62,639 bases of DNA, taken from positions 1 through 62,639 of IMG/VR virus record IMGVR_UViG_3300006638_000002, one strand, 5' to 3'. Shown here in pieces: positions 35,162 through 41,671 of the stretch (within the stretch, counting starts at the first letter, position 1; each line of letters begins with the position of its first letter). Under the pieces are notes generated by a model, which had not been told where the DNA came from, searched no databases, and saw only the letters and a list, made by a program, of their open reading frames with translations. This DNA is from a virus. The translations under genes were made by a program, and so were the position numbers.

Positions 35162-35848
35162 ATGCGACCGCGCCTTTTATTGCTTGCCATTGCCTCCACC
35201 ATCGCCATTTCTGCCCCAGCCCAAGCCCGTCATTCCCGCACTGCACAATCCGGTTCCGTTACCCGCTATTGCGGTGATCGAGTATGCCCATCCTACGGAA
35301 AGGTGGCCGATCGTCCTGTTAGGGGCCGCCACGCTGTCAGCCAGGTGCCCCACCATCGCGTAGAAGCCTACCGTAGGCACCATGAGGGCCATAGGGAGAG
35401 GATAATCGCTACACGGCCATCTGTGGGCGAATCCGGCTCAGGGATCGTCCATTCGTCTAAAACCGGCGCGATCGCCCATGTTGCGGCGCGGTATGCTGGA
35501 ATGTTTCAGGCTTATATCAACGATCTCGAGCAGAACTATGGGGCTGTCGTGAAGTTCATCGGCGGTCTACGCCGCGGGCGATGTTCTCCGGGCAGCCAGC
35601 ATCCATGTGGCAAGGCGTTAGACGTCTGCCAGTTATCGCGCGATCAAGTGGACGGTCGTTGCCATCTGCCGGGGCGTTCTACGCTTATCGCGGTGGCTTC
35701 TAAGCATGGTCTGCAGGAAGGCGGTCAATGGTGTCACGGTGACATGGGCCACGCCCAGGTCAGTCCAAGTGCCGGACCATGCGGATCGCAAATGATGGCA
35801 CGGAGCCACATGCGTCGGCGCCATCACGTTCGGTACGCTCGCCGGTGA
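35162..35848 (+). CDS. Exported His/Arg-rich protein, hedgehog/peptidase-like C-terminus
   Basis: 228 residues; signal peptide MRPRLLLLAIASTIAISAPA (then QA). His- and Arg-rich linker, then from about residue 125 FIGGLRRGRCSPGSQHPCGK, ALDVCQLSRDQVDG and QWCHGDMGHAQV, with Cys/His spacing like M15/hedgehog-type folds (GKALDV, HGDMGH). Many such proteins occur in Rhizobiales genomes and phages. Possible cell-wall enzyme; not certain. The next gene overlaps at GTGA. Confidence 0.55.
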   Translation: MRPRLLLLAIASTIAISAPAQARHSRTAQSGSVTRYCGDRVCPSYGKVADRPVRGRHAVSQVPHHRVEAYRRHHEGHRERIIATRPSVGESGSGIVHSSKTGAIAHVAARYAGMFQAYINDLEQNYGAVVKFIGGLRRGRCSPGSQHPCGKALDVCQLSRDQVDGRCHLPGRSTLIAVASKHGLQEGGQWCHGDMGHAQVSPSAGPCGSQMMARSHMRRRHHVRYARR

Positions 35849-35967
35849 CCAGACGTTTCCCTGATCCATACCGAACTGGACCGGCATCGCCATTTGTCGG
35901 GACGATATTCCGATGGCTTATCGTTATAAGCGCATTTTTTATTCTGGTGGCGTTTTGGTGGAGATAG
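35845..35967 (+). CDS. 40-residue membrane peptide
   Basis: GTG 35845 overlaps the previous stop (GTGA). Pro/Arg-rich start (MTRRFPDPYRTGPASP) and one membrane helix (WLIVISAFFILVAFWW). Last gene of the rightward late region before converging leftward genes; only 36 bases separate it from the stop of the gene on the other strand. Confidence 0.5.
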   Translation: MTRRFPDPYRTGPASPFVGTIFRWLIVISAFFILVAFWWR

Positions 35968-36003
35968 AATCTACGGCTCTCAAGTTTCAATTTAAACCGC
36001 TAA

Positions 36004-36189
36004 TCACTGCCACTTATTACCAACGCGGCACACTAGCCCATTGCCGTAATCGACTAGCGTGTATTTTTTGCCTTCACGCCGAGCTAGTTCGGCTTGCATG
36101 ATGGCAACCTTGTCGCGTTCGGTCCTGCGGCGATCTTCGCCGGTAACAACGTCAAACAGTTTTCCGAGTAGCTGCGTGCCGTTGCTCAA
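36004..36189 (-). CDS. 61-residue hypothetical protein
   Basis: TTG start at 36189 with GAGGA seven bases upstream; an ATG at 36258 would overlap the upstream gene. Charged helical protein (TGEDRRRTERDKVAIMQAEL, then LVDYGNGLVCRVGNKWQ). No motif recognised. End of the leftward small-gene run. Confidence 0.45.
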   Translation of the reverse strand: MSNGTQLLGKLFDVVTGEDRRRTERDKVAIMQAELARREGKKYTLVDYGNGLVCRVGNKWQ

Positions 36190-36200
36190 GAAAAAATCCT

Positions 36201-36356
36201 CTATCTCGCGGCCTTGACCGCGTTGTAATCGTTTTGCGCCTCGACCATCCGCGCGCAATGGGCGGATCGGTGGTCACAGCTTTTGCGACACTCCAAATGG
36301 GCACAGGGCGGCGTTAGCCGCTTGAACACTTCCCTATCTTCAAGTGGCGTCGCCAT
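36201..36356 (-). CDS. Cys-rich 51-residue protein
   Basis: ATG 36356 after AGGAACCGGGTG. Contains PPCAHLECRKSCDHRSAHC, four Cys and three His that could bind zinc, then a helical end. A small zinc-binding early protein is plausible; no family recognised. Confidence 0.55.
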   Translation of the reverse strand: MATPLEDREVFKRLTPPCAHLECRKSCDHRSAHCARMVEAQNDYNAVKAAR

Positions 36357-36366
36357 CACCCGGTTC

Positions 36367-36474
36367 CTATTTCGTTTTAACAATCTGGTATGTCGCTGCG
36401 ACCGCGCAGCAAGCGAGAGCCAACATAGTGACTGATGCGCTTATGATAAATATGTTCATGGGTATGTCCGCCAT
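36367..36474 (-). CDS. 35-residue membrane peptide
   Basis: ATG 36474 preceded by GGAGGATTTTGGA. One membrane helix (FIISASVTMLALACCAVAAT). Good ribosome site and operon spacing support it. Function unknown. Confidence 0.5.
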   Translation of the reverse strand: MADIPMNIFIISASVTMLALACCAVAATYQIVKTK

Positions 36475-36486
36475 TCCAAAATCCTC

Positions 36487-36708
36487 CTATTTTGATATCT
36501 GTACCGGACGAGTTTCCCAATCAACGCCCATTTCTTGTTGAAAACTAATTACGTTTTCCTCAGTCCACAATCTTGTGCGTCCGTCGCATGTGCGGACGCG
36601 CACCCATTTATGACTTGCACCAAAGCCGATCACCTCACCGCAACAAGTGTCAAGGTCAGGATTGTTTTTGGTGGCGTGATAGACGGGCTCTCCAATTACG
36701 ACTTTCAT
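36487..36708 (-). CDS. 73-residue beta-rich hypothetical protein
   Basis: ATG 36708 overlaps the stop of the upstream gene (ATGA). Beta-rich chain with DLDTCCGEVIGFGASHKWVR and RLWTEENVISF, like small SH3-type phage proteins. No catalytic motif. Coupled translation supports it. Confidence 0.55.
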   Translation of the reverse strand: MKVVIGEPVYHATKNNPDLDTCCGEVIGFGASHKWVRVRTCDGRTRLWTEENVISFQQEMGVDWETRPVQISK

Positions 36709-36830
36709 TTCCTGGGAACCTTCCAAAACTCACCACATGAATAGCATCGCCAGCGATAATAGCGCGTGCCAGGGCTTTGCAAGCCCCGTTCCCTGTGAAA
36801 AATAAAACACCAAATTCTGCGAATCTTCAC
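36705..36830 (-). CDS. 41-residue basic protein with CxxC
   Basis: GTG 36830 preceded by TTAGGAGG. Sequence begins MKIRRIWCFIFHRERGLQ and ends YYRWRCYSCGEFWKVPRK; the Cys/His pair and CYSC could form one zinc knuckle. ATGA coupling to the next gene and a strong ribosome site argue that it is real despite the size. Confidence 0.55.
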   Translation of the reverse strand: MKIRRIWCFIFHRERGLQSPGTRYYRWRCYSCGEFWKVPRK

Positions 36831-36857
36831 GATGCCCTCCTAATTTCACTCCAAGCA

Positions 36858-36984
36858 CTTATCGGATGGTGGCAGACGCCTACGCTTCCTGCCGATCACC
36901 CCGAACCCGAAACCTTCATGCGGCGATCAACTCCGCATTCGTCGGGTTTAACGTCCCAGGGCGTCCCCCGGACCATCCGATAAG
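36858..36984. ncRNA. Candidate structured RNA, rod-like nested inverted repeats
   Basis: Four nested helices on one axis: CTTATCGGATGGT (36858-36870) with ACCATCCGATAAG (36972-36984), GACGCC (36875-36880) with GGCGTC (36960-36965), AACCCGA (36904-36910) with TCGGGTT (36942-36948), and ATGCGG (36918-36923) with CCGCAT (36933-36938). No gene with a good start lies in 36831-36993. The fold is symmetric on either strand. It may be a small RNA, a processing element in the leftward transcript, or a palindromic mobile repeat. Confidence 0.55.
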
Positions 36985-36993
36985 CGCTCCTGC

Positions 36994-37131
36994 TCATTTA
37001 AGACGTTTGAGGACAAACTGTGCTGCTGCATAACCACCTTGCGCGGCCATGACAACGAGAGCGACAACCGCGACAACGCCAAGGAGTAGCAGCGTGATTG
37101 CCCCGATCATTGCAAGTAGTGGACTAGCCAT
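36994..37131 (-). CDS. 45-residue membrane protein
   Basis: ATG 37131 with AGGAAA upstream. Very hydrophobic N-terminal helix (AMIGAITLLLLGVVAVVALV) and a short tail FVLKRLK. Function unknown; one of several one-helix peptides in this run. Confidence 0.55.
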   Translation of the reverse strand: MASPLLAMIGAITLLLLGVVAVVALVVMAAQGGYAAAQFVLKRLK

Positions 37132-37140
37132 CAAATTTTC

Positions 37141-37353
37141 CTATTGTGTCATCTTAATATCGGCCAAAGCCACCCTGGCGACCTGTGCTGCTTCCTGGCA
37201 TTTATCGCAGCAAGTGTTATCTGCGATGCTTTGCAGCGCCGTTCGCAACCGCTCGATTGTGGTCATGGCATCCTCTATGTTGCTGGCAACGCCCCTGGAA
37301 AAGCTTGCCTCGCATCTAGCTGCGTCAAACCGCAATCGCTCAACTATGTCCAC
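37141..37353 (-). CDS. 70-residue helical hypothetical protein
   Basis: Start taken as GTG 37353, five bases after AGGAG (a GTG at 37359 would sit inside that site). Sequence DIVERLRFDAARCEASFSRG and IERLRTALQSIADNTCCDKC; the IERLR phrase recurs in several small genes here (40755, 41123, 55447), as in many phage small proteins. CCDKC may bind metal. Function unknown. Confidence 0.6.
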   Translation of the reverse strand: MDIVERLRFDAARCEASFSRGVASNIEDAMTTIERLRTALQSIADNTCCDKCQEAAQVARVALADIKMTQ

Positions 37354-37361
37354 GGTCACTC

Positions 37362-37505
37362 CTATTTTGAGAGTGACGGAAGCGTGATAATAAGTTTTCT
37401 GCGCCCGGCCTTCTTAAATCTAACTGCGCCGCCGCGATCACGTGCCGCCGCAGCCTTGCGTTTCATATTCTTTTTTGCCTGGGCAATTTTTTTCTGCGAA
37501 GCCAT
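37362..37505 (-). CDS. 47-residue strongly basic protein
   Basis: ATG 37505 with TAGGAACGG upstream. Lys/Arg-rich: MASQKKIAQAKKNMKRKAAA, RFKKAGRRKL. Likely binds nucleic acid. Compare the basic 44-residue protein at 43708. Role unknown. Confidence 0.55.
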   Translation of the reverse strand: MASQKKIAQAKKNMKRKAAAARDRGGAVRFKKAGRRKLIITLPSLSK

Positions 37506-37651
37506 AACCGTTCCTAGTTGTTAAATGGGATGCTCGGCAACACTTCCGATGTGCTCCGAGAGCGCGAGCGGCCTTTGGCATCGGAGTCCTCCGCTCCTTA
37601 GACCAATCCGTTACCGGCGGTCGTCATCCCAACTGTGAAACTCCTCTATAT

Positions 37652-37834
37652 TCACCAAGGGCTGCCACACGCCGCGCCAACCGGCGCAGCGCACAGCCAT
37701 GAAAGATATTCCTCGCACTGTTCGACGGTGCGCCGAGATCCAACCCACTTGCCATTCACCCATAGATCGAACAGCAAGGCGAAGCCGCGATGATCCTTTA
37801 CCGCTCGCGCTTCAATGTCTGCCGGATCGTTCAC
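37652..37834 (-). CDS. 60-residue hypothetical protein
   Basis: GTG 37834 five bases after AAGGAG; a longer reading starts at 37888 without a ribosome site. Contains FDLWVNGKWVGSRRTVEQC and EEYLSWLC. Recognisable as a small phage protein type but without known function. Its stop TGA begins a junction-like sequence (TGAATATAGAGG). Confidence 0.55.
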   Translation of the reverse strand: MNDPADIEARAVKDHRGFALLFDLWVNGKWVGSRRTVEQCEEYLSWLCAAPVGAACGSPW

Positions 37835-37844
37835 GGTCGCTCCT

Positions 37845-38117
37845 TTATCTCGTCTGTTCTCGCGGATGAACTTGCCCGTGATTTGCACCGACCTCGCTCA
37901 CATCAAACGCATCTTTCAACCGTGCGAGTGTTTCGCCATCGGCCCATGACACCGCAACGTATGGCCGGTACGGAGCCGCGCCACCTTCACCAATCGTCCC
38001 CTGACAACTCGTATGAGTGCGAACGCCGGGGATTGTATTGAGATAGCGCACCGTGTCGGCAATGCCTTCGTCCACATCGACTATGACTTGCATTGCGATC
38101 TGCTTGTGAACAACCAC
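37845..38117 (-). CDS. 90-residue hypothetical protein
   Basis: GTG 38117 eight bases after AGGAG; ATG 38093 is an alternative. Sequence IVDVDEGIADTVRYLNTIPG and HTSCQGTIGEGG, YVAVSWADGETLARLK. A compact alpha/beta protein; similar genes occur in other phages near host-takeover genes. Function unknown. Confidence 0.6.
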   Translation of the reverse strand: MVVHKQIAMQVIVDVDEGIADTVRYLNTIPGVRTHTSCQGTIGEGGAAPYRPYVAVSWADGETLARLKDAFDVSEVGANHGQVHPREQTR

Positions 38118-38129
38118 CGCCGGCACTCC

Positions 38130-38234
38130 TTATTTTCGCGCCCAATCTTGAATGCTGCACTCAACAAGCGTGTAAAGCGCCGCACCGCCAAATCCAAAAG
38201 CGACTATTCCGGCTATAACTAATAATGGCGTCAC
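38130..38234 (-). CDS. 34-residue membrane peptide
   Basis: GTG 38234 after TTAGGAGCC. One helix (TPLLVIAGIVAFGFGGAALY), then TLVECSIQDWARK. Good ribosome site, tight spacing. Function unknown. Confidence 0.5.
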   Translation of the reverse strand: MTPLLVIAGIVAFGFGGAALYTLVECSIQDWARK

Positions 38235-38242
38235 GATGGCTC

Positions 38243-38428
38243 CTAATTTGACTGCTTGGCAACGCGCTCAATCTCTTTGAACATCTGGATAACTCGGCCT
38301 TCGTGATCTTGAAGCGCACATGCGGCGATGTACAAAAGCGAGTGTGTTGGCTCATCTTTGACAGCGGCAACCCGCGCCCAAAACTTCTTGCTCACTTTGC
38401 CGGAATACTGAGGAGTTGGACCTGTCAT
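38243..38428 (-). CDS. 61-residue hypothetical protein
   Basis: ATG 38428 with AAAGGA upstream. Helical, basic then acidic (KFWARVAAVKDEPTHSLLYI, EGRVIQMFKEIERVAKQ). The 177 bases before it (38429-38605) contain a leader similar to 37606-37651 rather than a convincing gene. Function unknown. Confidence 0.55.
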   Translation of the reverse strand: MTGPTPQYSGKVSKKFWARVAAVKDEPTHSLLYIAACALQDHEGRVIQMFKEIERVAKQSN

Positions 38429-38565
38429 ATTTTATATCCTTTAGACCATTAAGTGAGCCGCCTGCTAACCCGCTCTTGCGGGAAGACAAAAGTGGGGTTC
38501 GGAACCATCCCTGGCTAGAGCTTTGTTGGGCGCTCTTGGGAGAATGGTCGTGACGCTCTATGTCC

Positions 38566-38608
38566 CCGGTCGTCATCCTTTACCCGTGGAAACTCTCCTG
38601 CATATTCA
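38566..38608 (-). repeat. Diverged copy of a junction/leader sequence (other copy about 37608-37654)
   Basis: Reading leftward, both copies begin at a stop codon: TGAATAT, then AGGAG, then GTTTC, and end GGATGACGACCG. Both lie between two small leftward genes, and each ends in a short ATG ACG ACC reading. The same TGAATATAGAGG opening also appears between rightward genes (40735). It may carry a ribosome site or processing site. Confidence 0.45.
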
Positions 38609-38878
38609 GACGGATTTGCGCATAGATTTGATTTCGTCGTTCACCAGATCGACTCCGCGTAACGCGCCTTCGACGTAGGCTTGCAAAACAATAGCGTTGA
38701 CTTGTGCTTCCATTCTGGCCTTGAATTTTTCTCTCACATCGGCCGGCGCGCTACGGTTCAAATTCATAGGGCTGATAACGTTCTTAATCATGGACGTTAG
38801 ATCGACATCTACGGCCCACTTATCCGCAAGCCCGTCGAGGACATCTAGGCCGATCTCCGCTTTTCGCTTCGCGTTCAT
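38606..38878 (-). CDS. 90-residue helical hypothetical protein
   Basis: ATG 38878 after AGGGGCGGCGGC. Soluble, helical (IGLDVLDGLADKWAVDVDLT, REKFKARMEAQVNAIVLQAY). No motif recognised. Follows the 38889 gene by ten bases. Confidence 0.6.
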   Translation of the reverse strand: MNAKRKAEIGLDVLDGLADKWAVDVDLTSMIKNVISPMNLNRSAPADVREKFKARMEAQVNAIVLQAYVEGALRGVDLVNDEIKSMRKSV

Positions 38879-38888
38879 GCCGCCGCCC

Positions 38889-39044
38889 CTATTTCGACTC
38901 GGCTATATCAATGTCAGCAGAAAGGGCCGCGAGCACAATCACCAAGGCCTCGCTCACCTTGGCAAGAGACGGTCCGCGATTTTCCAACCCGAGAACTTTT
39001 TCTAGGCGCCTAAGCGCACGTCGAAATTCTTCTTCTTTGCTCAT
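38889..39044 (-). CDS. 51-residue hypothetical protein
   Basis: ATG 39044 preceded by AGGAGCGGAT. Charged helix (SKEEEFRRALRRLEKVLGLE) then a hydrophobic helix (KVSEALVIVLAALSADIDI). Function unknown. Confidence 0.55.
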   Translation of the reverse strand: MSKEEEFRRALRRLEKVLGLENRGPSLAKVSEALVIVLAALSADIDIAESK

Positions 39045-39052
39045 ATCCGCTC

Positions 39053-39259
39053 CTATTTCGCTAGTCGCTCTAAACGATCAACGCGCTCACACCGCATTCT
39101 CGTTATTGCGGCATCAAGAGTCATCCGCTCTATCGTGCGCCCCATCTCGACCCAATCTCCAAGCATCTCCGCCGTCAGCCTAGTATCGGCGGGATCATCA
39201 ACGACGATTGCTCGGACGGTGCCGTCTTTTATTCCGACATAAGCTGAAAGTTCATCCAC
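39053..39259 (-). CDS. 68-residue hypothetical protein
   Basis: GTG 39259 after TAGGAGCCGATT. Alpha/beta start (DELSAYVGIKDGTVRAIVVD) with a helical, basic end (RMRCERVDRLERLAK). This protein type is frequent in Rhizobiales phages. Function unknown. Confidence 0.6.
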   Translation of the reverse strand: MDELSAYVGIKDGTVRAIVVDDPADTRLTAEMLGDWVEMGRTIERMTLDAAITRMRCERVDRLERLAK

Positions 39260-39268
39260 AATCGGCTC

Positions 39269-39460
39269 CTATTTCTCGTCAGTGATTATTGGAACGGCGC
39301 CCTTCAAGATTGCCGCAGCAATGTCGTTAGCAAGACCGTCAAGCGGCACTTCATCGGCAAAGCATGGGCTGTGATCCATGAGGATGCCATAAGCCATGTT
39401 CAGCGCAATCAGCTTTGGATTCGTGCGCCGCTGTTCCCTGATGTATTCCACGCTATCCAC
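39269..39460 (-). CDS. 63-residue hypothetical protein
   Basis: GTG 39460 after AGGAGCGACC. YIREQRRTNPKLIALNMAYG and a C-terminal helix LANDIAAAILKG. No motif recognised. Ribosome site matches that of the neighbouring leftward genes. Confidence 0.6.
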   Translation of the reverse strand: MDSVEYIREQRRTNPKLIALNMAYGILMDHSPCFADEVPLDGLANDIAAAILKGAVPIITDEK

Positions 39461-39472
39461 GGTCGCTCCTGC

Positions 39473-40123
39473 TCATTTAGTGGGTCGGCGGACCCAAATG
39501 AAGGTTTCGTCTTTCCGCTTTTTCTTGGTGTTCTGCCAAAAGCCATAAACCGACGCGGTTGAAACTTCCATCTTGGCGGCGACCCACGGCCCTGACTTGC
39601 CGGAATTAAGATATTTGCCGACGCGCACGATCTTGGGCTCGGTCATCACCACCTTGCGGCCCCATTCCCATTTCTCGCCTTTGTCCTCGCGTTTCTCACG
39701 GATCACCGCGAGGCCGGCCTTGGTGCGCTCGGCTATCAGATCGCGCTCGAAGCCAGCGACGGCGGTCGTTATCCCCATGACAAGCCTGCCGATTGCGGTC
39801 GTGGTGTCGAGCATTTCGGTGAGGCTACGAAGGCCGACGCCCTTGTTCTTGAGCATTTCGACCAGGGCATATAGCTCCGGTGGCGATCGCGTGAGGCGAT
39901 CGAGCTTCCAAATAACCAGCGTGTCGCCCTCGCGGCAGTCCATGAGCGCAAGCCGCAGACCAGGGCGCCGTTTGCTGACGCCGGACGCCTTATCGGTATG
40001 CATGTTATCGGACAGAACCCCGGCGCGCGTGAGCGCCGCCGTCTGTAGCTCCAAATTCTGATCTTCGGTCGAGACACGGGCATAGCCGATCAGCCGGTTT
40101 TCTGGCAGCGATTGCTTGGTCAA
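39473..40123 (-). CDS. Serine recombinase (resolvase/invertase family)
   Basis: 216 residues, TTG start 40123 with AAAAGGGG upstream. Catalytic Ser18 in YARVSTEDQNLELQ, then DKASGVSKRRPGLRLAL, EGDTLVIWKLDRLTRSP with the active-site arginines, and TTTAIGRLVMGITTAVAGFE with ERDLIAERTKAGL. A C-terminal helix-turn-helix (GPWVAAKMEVSTASVYGFW) binds DNA. It cuts and rejoins DNA through a Ser-DNA bond. Short resolvase type, not a large integrase, so it may resolve dimers, invert a segment or move a cassette. A long inverted repeat lies in its promoter region. Confidence 0.85.
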   Translation of the reverse strand: MTKQSLPENRLIGYARVSTEDQNLELQTAALTRAGVLSDNMHTDKASGVSKRRPGLRLALMDCREGDTLVIWKLDRLTRSPPELYALVEMLKNKGVGLRSLTEMLDTTTAIGRLVMGITTAVAGFERDLIAERTKAGLAVIREKREDKGEKWEWGRKVVMTEPKIVRVGKYLNSGKSGPWVAAKMEVSTASVYGFWQNTKKKRKDETFIWVRRPTK

Positions 40124-40134
40124 ACGAACGACCC

Positions 40135-40175
40135 CTTTTCTGTCAGTAAGTGATATGGCATTATTGACAGAAAAG
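40135..40175. promoter_or_regulatory. Inverted repeat between recombinase and rightward genes (operator or recombination site)
   Basis: CTTTTCTGTCA (40135-40145) and TGACAGAAAAG (40165-40175) are perfect inverted copies with a 19-base spacer. The right arm overlaps the -35 box of the rightward promoter. Placed exactly between divergent genes, it could be a repressor site or the resolvase's own site. Confidence 0.6.
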
Positions 40176-40193
40176 CAAGACCGTGCCTATATT
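40164..40193 (+). promoter_or_regulatory. Sigma-70-type promoter, near-leaderless
   Basis: TTGACA (40164-40169), 18-base spacer, TATATT (40188-40193). The ATG of the next gene begins at 40200, six bases later, so transcription should start at or next to the start codon. No ribosome site precedes that ATG, in keeping with a leaderless message. Confidence 0.65.
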
Positions 40194-40199
40194 CTCCAC

Positions 40200-40508
40200 A
40201 TGCCGAAACGCATCCAACGAAAGCGCACGAAGGGCTGGCGGATGCCGCCGAATACGGTCTGCGTCACGCGGCCGGGCCGGTGGGGCAATCCTTACCGCGC
40301 CAGCTTGTTCCGTGATTACAGCCGCGAGCAGCAAGTGGCCGATTACAAGCGATGGATTGATGGCGACGTTGGCGGTCGAGTATGGGCCGGGCCGCCGCCG
40401 ACCGAGGCGGAAATTCGCAAAGAACTACGAGGCAAAAATCTCGCTTGTTATTGTCCGATTGGCGAGCCGTGCCACGCTGATTTGTTGCTCAAGATTGCTA
40501 ACCCATAA
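40200..40508 (+). CDS. DUF4326-family protein
   Basis: 102 residues. Start at ATG 40200 from family alignment memory and promoter position; longer readings lack support. Hallmarks: TVCVTRPGRWGNPYRASLFR near the N-terminus and RGKNLACYCPIGEPCHADLL near the C-terminus (CYCP, CHAD). This family is common in phages; its biochemical role is not established, although the fold may bind a nucleotide-like ligand. First gene of the rightward small-gene train. Confidence 0.75.
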   Translation: MPKRIQRKRTKGWRMPPNTVCVTRPGRWGNPYRASLFRDYSREQQVADYKRWIDGDVGGRVWAGPPPTEAEIRKELRGKNLACYCPIGEPCHADLLLKIANP

Positions 40509-40530
40509 ATCTGGATTCGGAGCCCCGATC

Positions 40531-40737
40531 ATGCCCGCAGCATTTAAGATGGAAGGCGTTTCGATTGGCGGCAAGATTTACGTCCTTGAGGCAGATTGCC
40601 GCCGAACAGTGAACGCGGCGATGGCCGCCGCCAAAAATGCCGAACGTGAGCGCTGCGCTCATATCGCCTTGGCGATTGATAGCAAGCGCGGCAATGAGAA
40701 AGAAATAGCTCGCGCAATCCGCGCTCAGACAGTTTGA
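40531..40737 (+). CDS. 68-residue hypothetical protein
   Basis: ATG 40531 with GGAGCCCCGATC. Short beta start (MEGVSIGGKIYVLEADCRRT) and a helical end (AAAKNAERERCAHIALAID). The phrase AERERCAHIA is common in small phage proteins of this host group. Function unknown. Followed by the junction TGAATATAGAGGCCCCG. Confidence 0.55.
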   Translation: MPAAFKMEGVSIGGKIYVLEADCRRTVNAAMAAAKNAERERCAHIALAIDSKRGNEKEIARAIRAQTV

Positions 40738-40754
40738 ATATAGAGGCCCCGGCT

Positions 40755-40937
40755 GTGAAACAGAAACTAGACATCACGAGTTGGCTCCGTAAGGAAGCGG
40801 AGTTAATTCATGGGTTTGATCGGGCGGCAGAAGCCGCTGACGAGATCGAGCGGATGCGGAAAGCACAGCCCTGCGTCTGCCCGAAATGCGGCGGTCGCGG
40901 CACATATCAAAACGGCAGCTTCACGTTGAAGGAATAG
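40755..40937 (+). CDS. 60-residue protein with CxCxxC zinc-type motif
   Basis: GTG 40755, just after TAGAGGCCCCGGCT. Helical LRKEAELIHGFDRAAEAADE and IERMRKA, then CVCPKCGGRGTY, a DnaJ-like CxxCxGxG cluster that may bind zinc. Function unknown. Confidence 0.55.
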   Translation: MKQKLDITSWLRKEAELIHGFDRAAEAADEIERMRKAQPCVCPKCGGRGTYQNGSFTLKE

Positions 40938-40943
40938 GCCCGC

Positions 40944-41114
40944 ATGGAAAACGCCAAAGGCCAACCAGACGCCGCCAGGCTTATTTTCGCCACAGCCCAA
41001 AAAATGGTTGACGTGCTAGACGCATCTGAGTTGCCAGATGGGCCGTTGAAGGCGGCTGCAATAAAGGTGTTGGCAATCACCTACAACATGGAAGCTCGCG
41101 CTCAGAAGGAATAG
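40944..41114 (+). CDS. 56-residue hypothetical protein
   Basis: ATG 40944 after TAGGCCCGC. Helical (DAARLIFATAQKMVDVLDAS, AIKVLAITYNMEARAQ). Shares only the junction motif with its neighbours. Function unknown. Confidence 0.5.
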   Translation: MENAKGQPDAARLIFATAQKMVDVLDASELPDGPLKAAAIKVLAITYNMEARAQKE

Positions 41115-41122
41115 GCCCGAAA

Positions 41123-41278
41123 ATGAGCAAATCAGAAATAGAGATGCTTCGCAGTCTTGGTTATCCTTGGGCCATTAGAGCCGCCGACGAGATTGAGCGG
41201 TTGCAGAAACAAGTGAACGATCTTGAATTTACTCTCGACTGCCGAACCGAGGCGTTAGAAGAAGCTTCCGAACAATAA
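41123..41278 (+). CDS. 51-residue helical hypothetical protein
   Basis: ATG 41123 after TAGGCCCGAAA. MLRSLGYPWAIRAADEIERL followed by an acidic coiled coil. The AADEIERL phrase is shared with genes at 40755 and 55447. Function unknown. Confidence 0.5.
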   Translation: MSKSEIEMLRSLGYPWAIRAADEIERLQKQVNDLEFTLDCRTEALEEASEQ

Positions 41279-41287
41279 AGGCCCGAT

Positions 41288-41482
41288 ATGCTACTGCCTA
41301 GGCCACGCTTTGACCCACTGGATCGGTACGCAACCGAATTGGCCGACTTTGTGGTTCAAAAAGAATGGCATCCATCGAATGCCTCCAGGTCCATGCGCTG
41401 TCAAATTCTTGCCGCCGAACTTCGTAGATTCGTTGGCGAGTGGCTGGCGGCAAATCCGCCGCCCGTTAGAAACGGGGATTAG
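41288..41482 (+). CDS. 64-residue hypothetical protein
   Basis: ATG 41288 after AAAGGCCCGAT. Basic and helical (ATELADFVVQKEWHPSNASR, LAAELRRFVGEWLAAN). No motif recognised. Confidence 0.5.
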   Translation: MLLPRPRFDPLDRYATELADFVVQKEWHPSNASRSMRCQILAAELRRFVGEWLAANPPPVRNGD

Positions 41483-41490
41483 GCCCTACC

Positions 41491-41667
41491 ATGCCAACGA
41501 TAATCACCAGGACTAGCTCCGCTCCGACCGAGCAGTTAGCGGAAGTCGAAAGGGCGATCCGCGAATATCATGAGGCGCTGGATCGCCGGGAGCACGGTGG
41601 CGTGGCGGCCGACAAAGCGATAAAGCATATCGAGGCCATTCTTTGTCTCGAATGGCGAAACCGATAA
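41491..41667 (+). CDS. 58-residue hypothetical protein
   Basis: ATG 41491 after TAGGCCCTACC. Helical (EQLAEVERAIREYHEALDRR, AADKAIKHIEAILCL). No motif recognised. Confidence 0.5.
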   Translation: MPTIITRTSSAPTEQLAEVERAIREYHEALDRREHGGVAADKAIKHIEAILCLEWRNR

Positions 41668-41671
41668 TCCC

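Noticed and set aside
36777-36983. 68-codon plus-strand reading across the structured element
   Set aside because: Lies over the inverted-repeat RNA candidate and a supported leftward gene; Pro/Ser/Thr-rich with no ribosome site.
38352-38576. 74-codon minus-strand reading between two small genes
   Set aside because: Begins in the duplicated leader, runs out of frame into the well-supported 38428 gene, and its other leader copy is cut after nine codons.
39473-40123. Serine recombinase as a phage integrase giving lysogeny
   Set aside because: It is a 216-residue resolvase type without the large C-terminal domain of serine integrases, and no attachment site or clear CI-like repressor was seen. 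Lysogeny cannot be ruled out.
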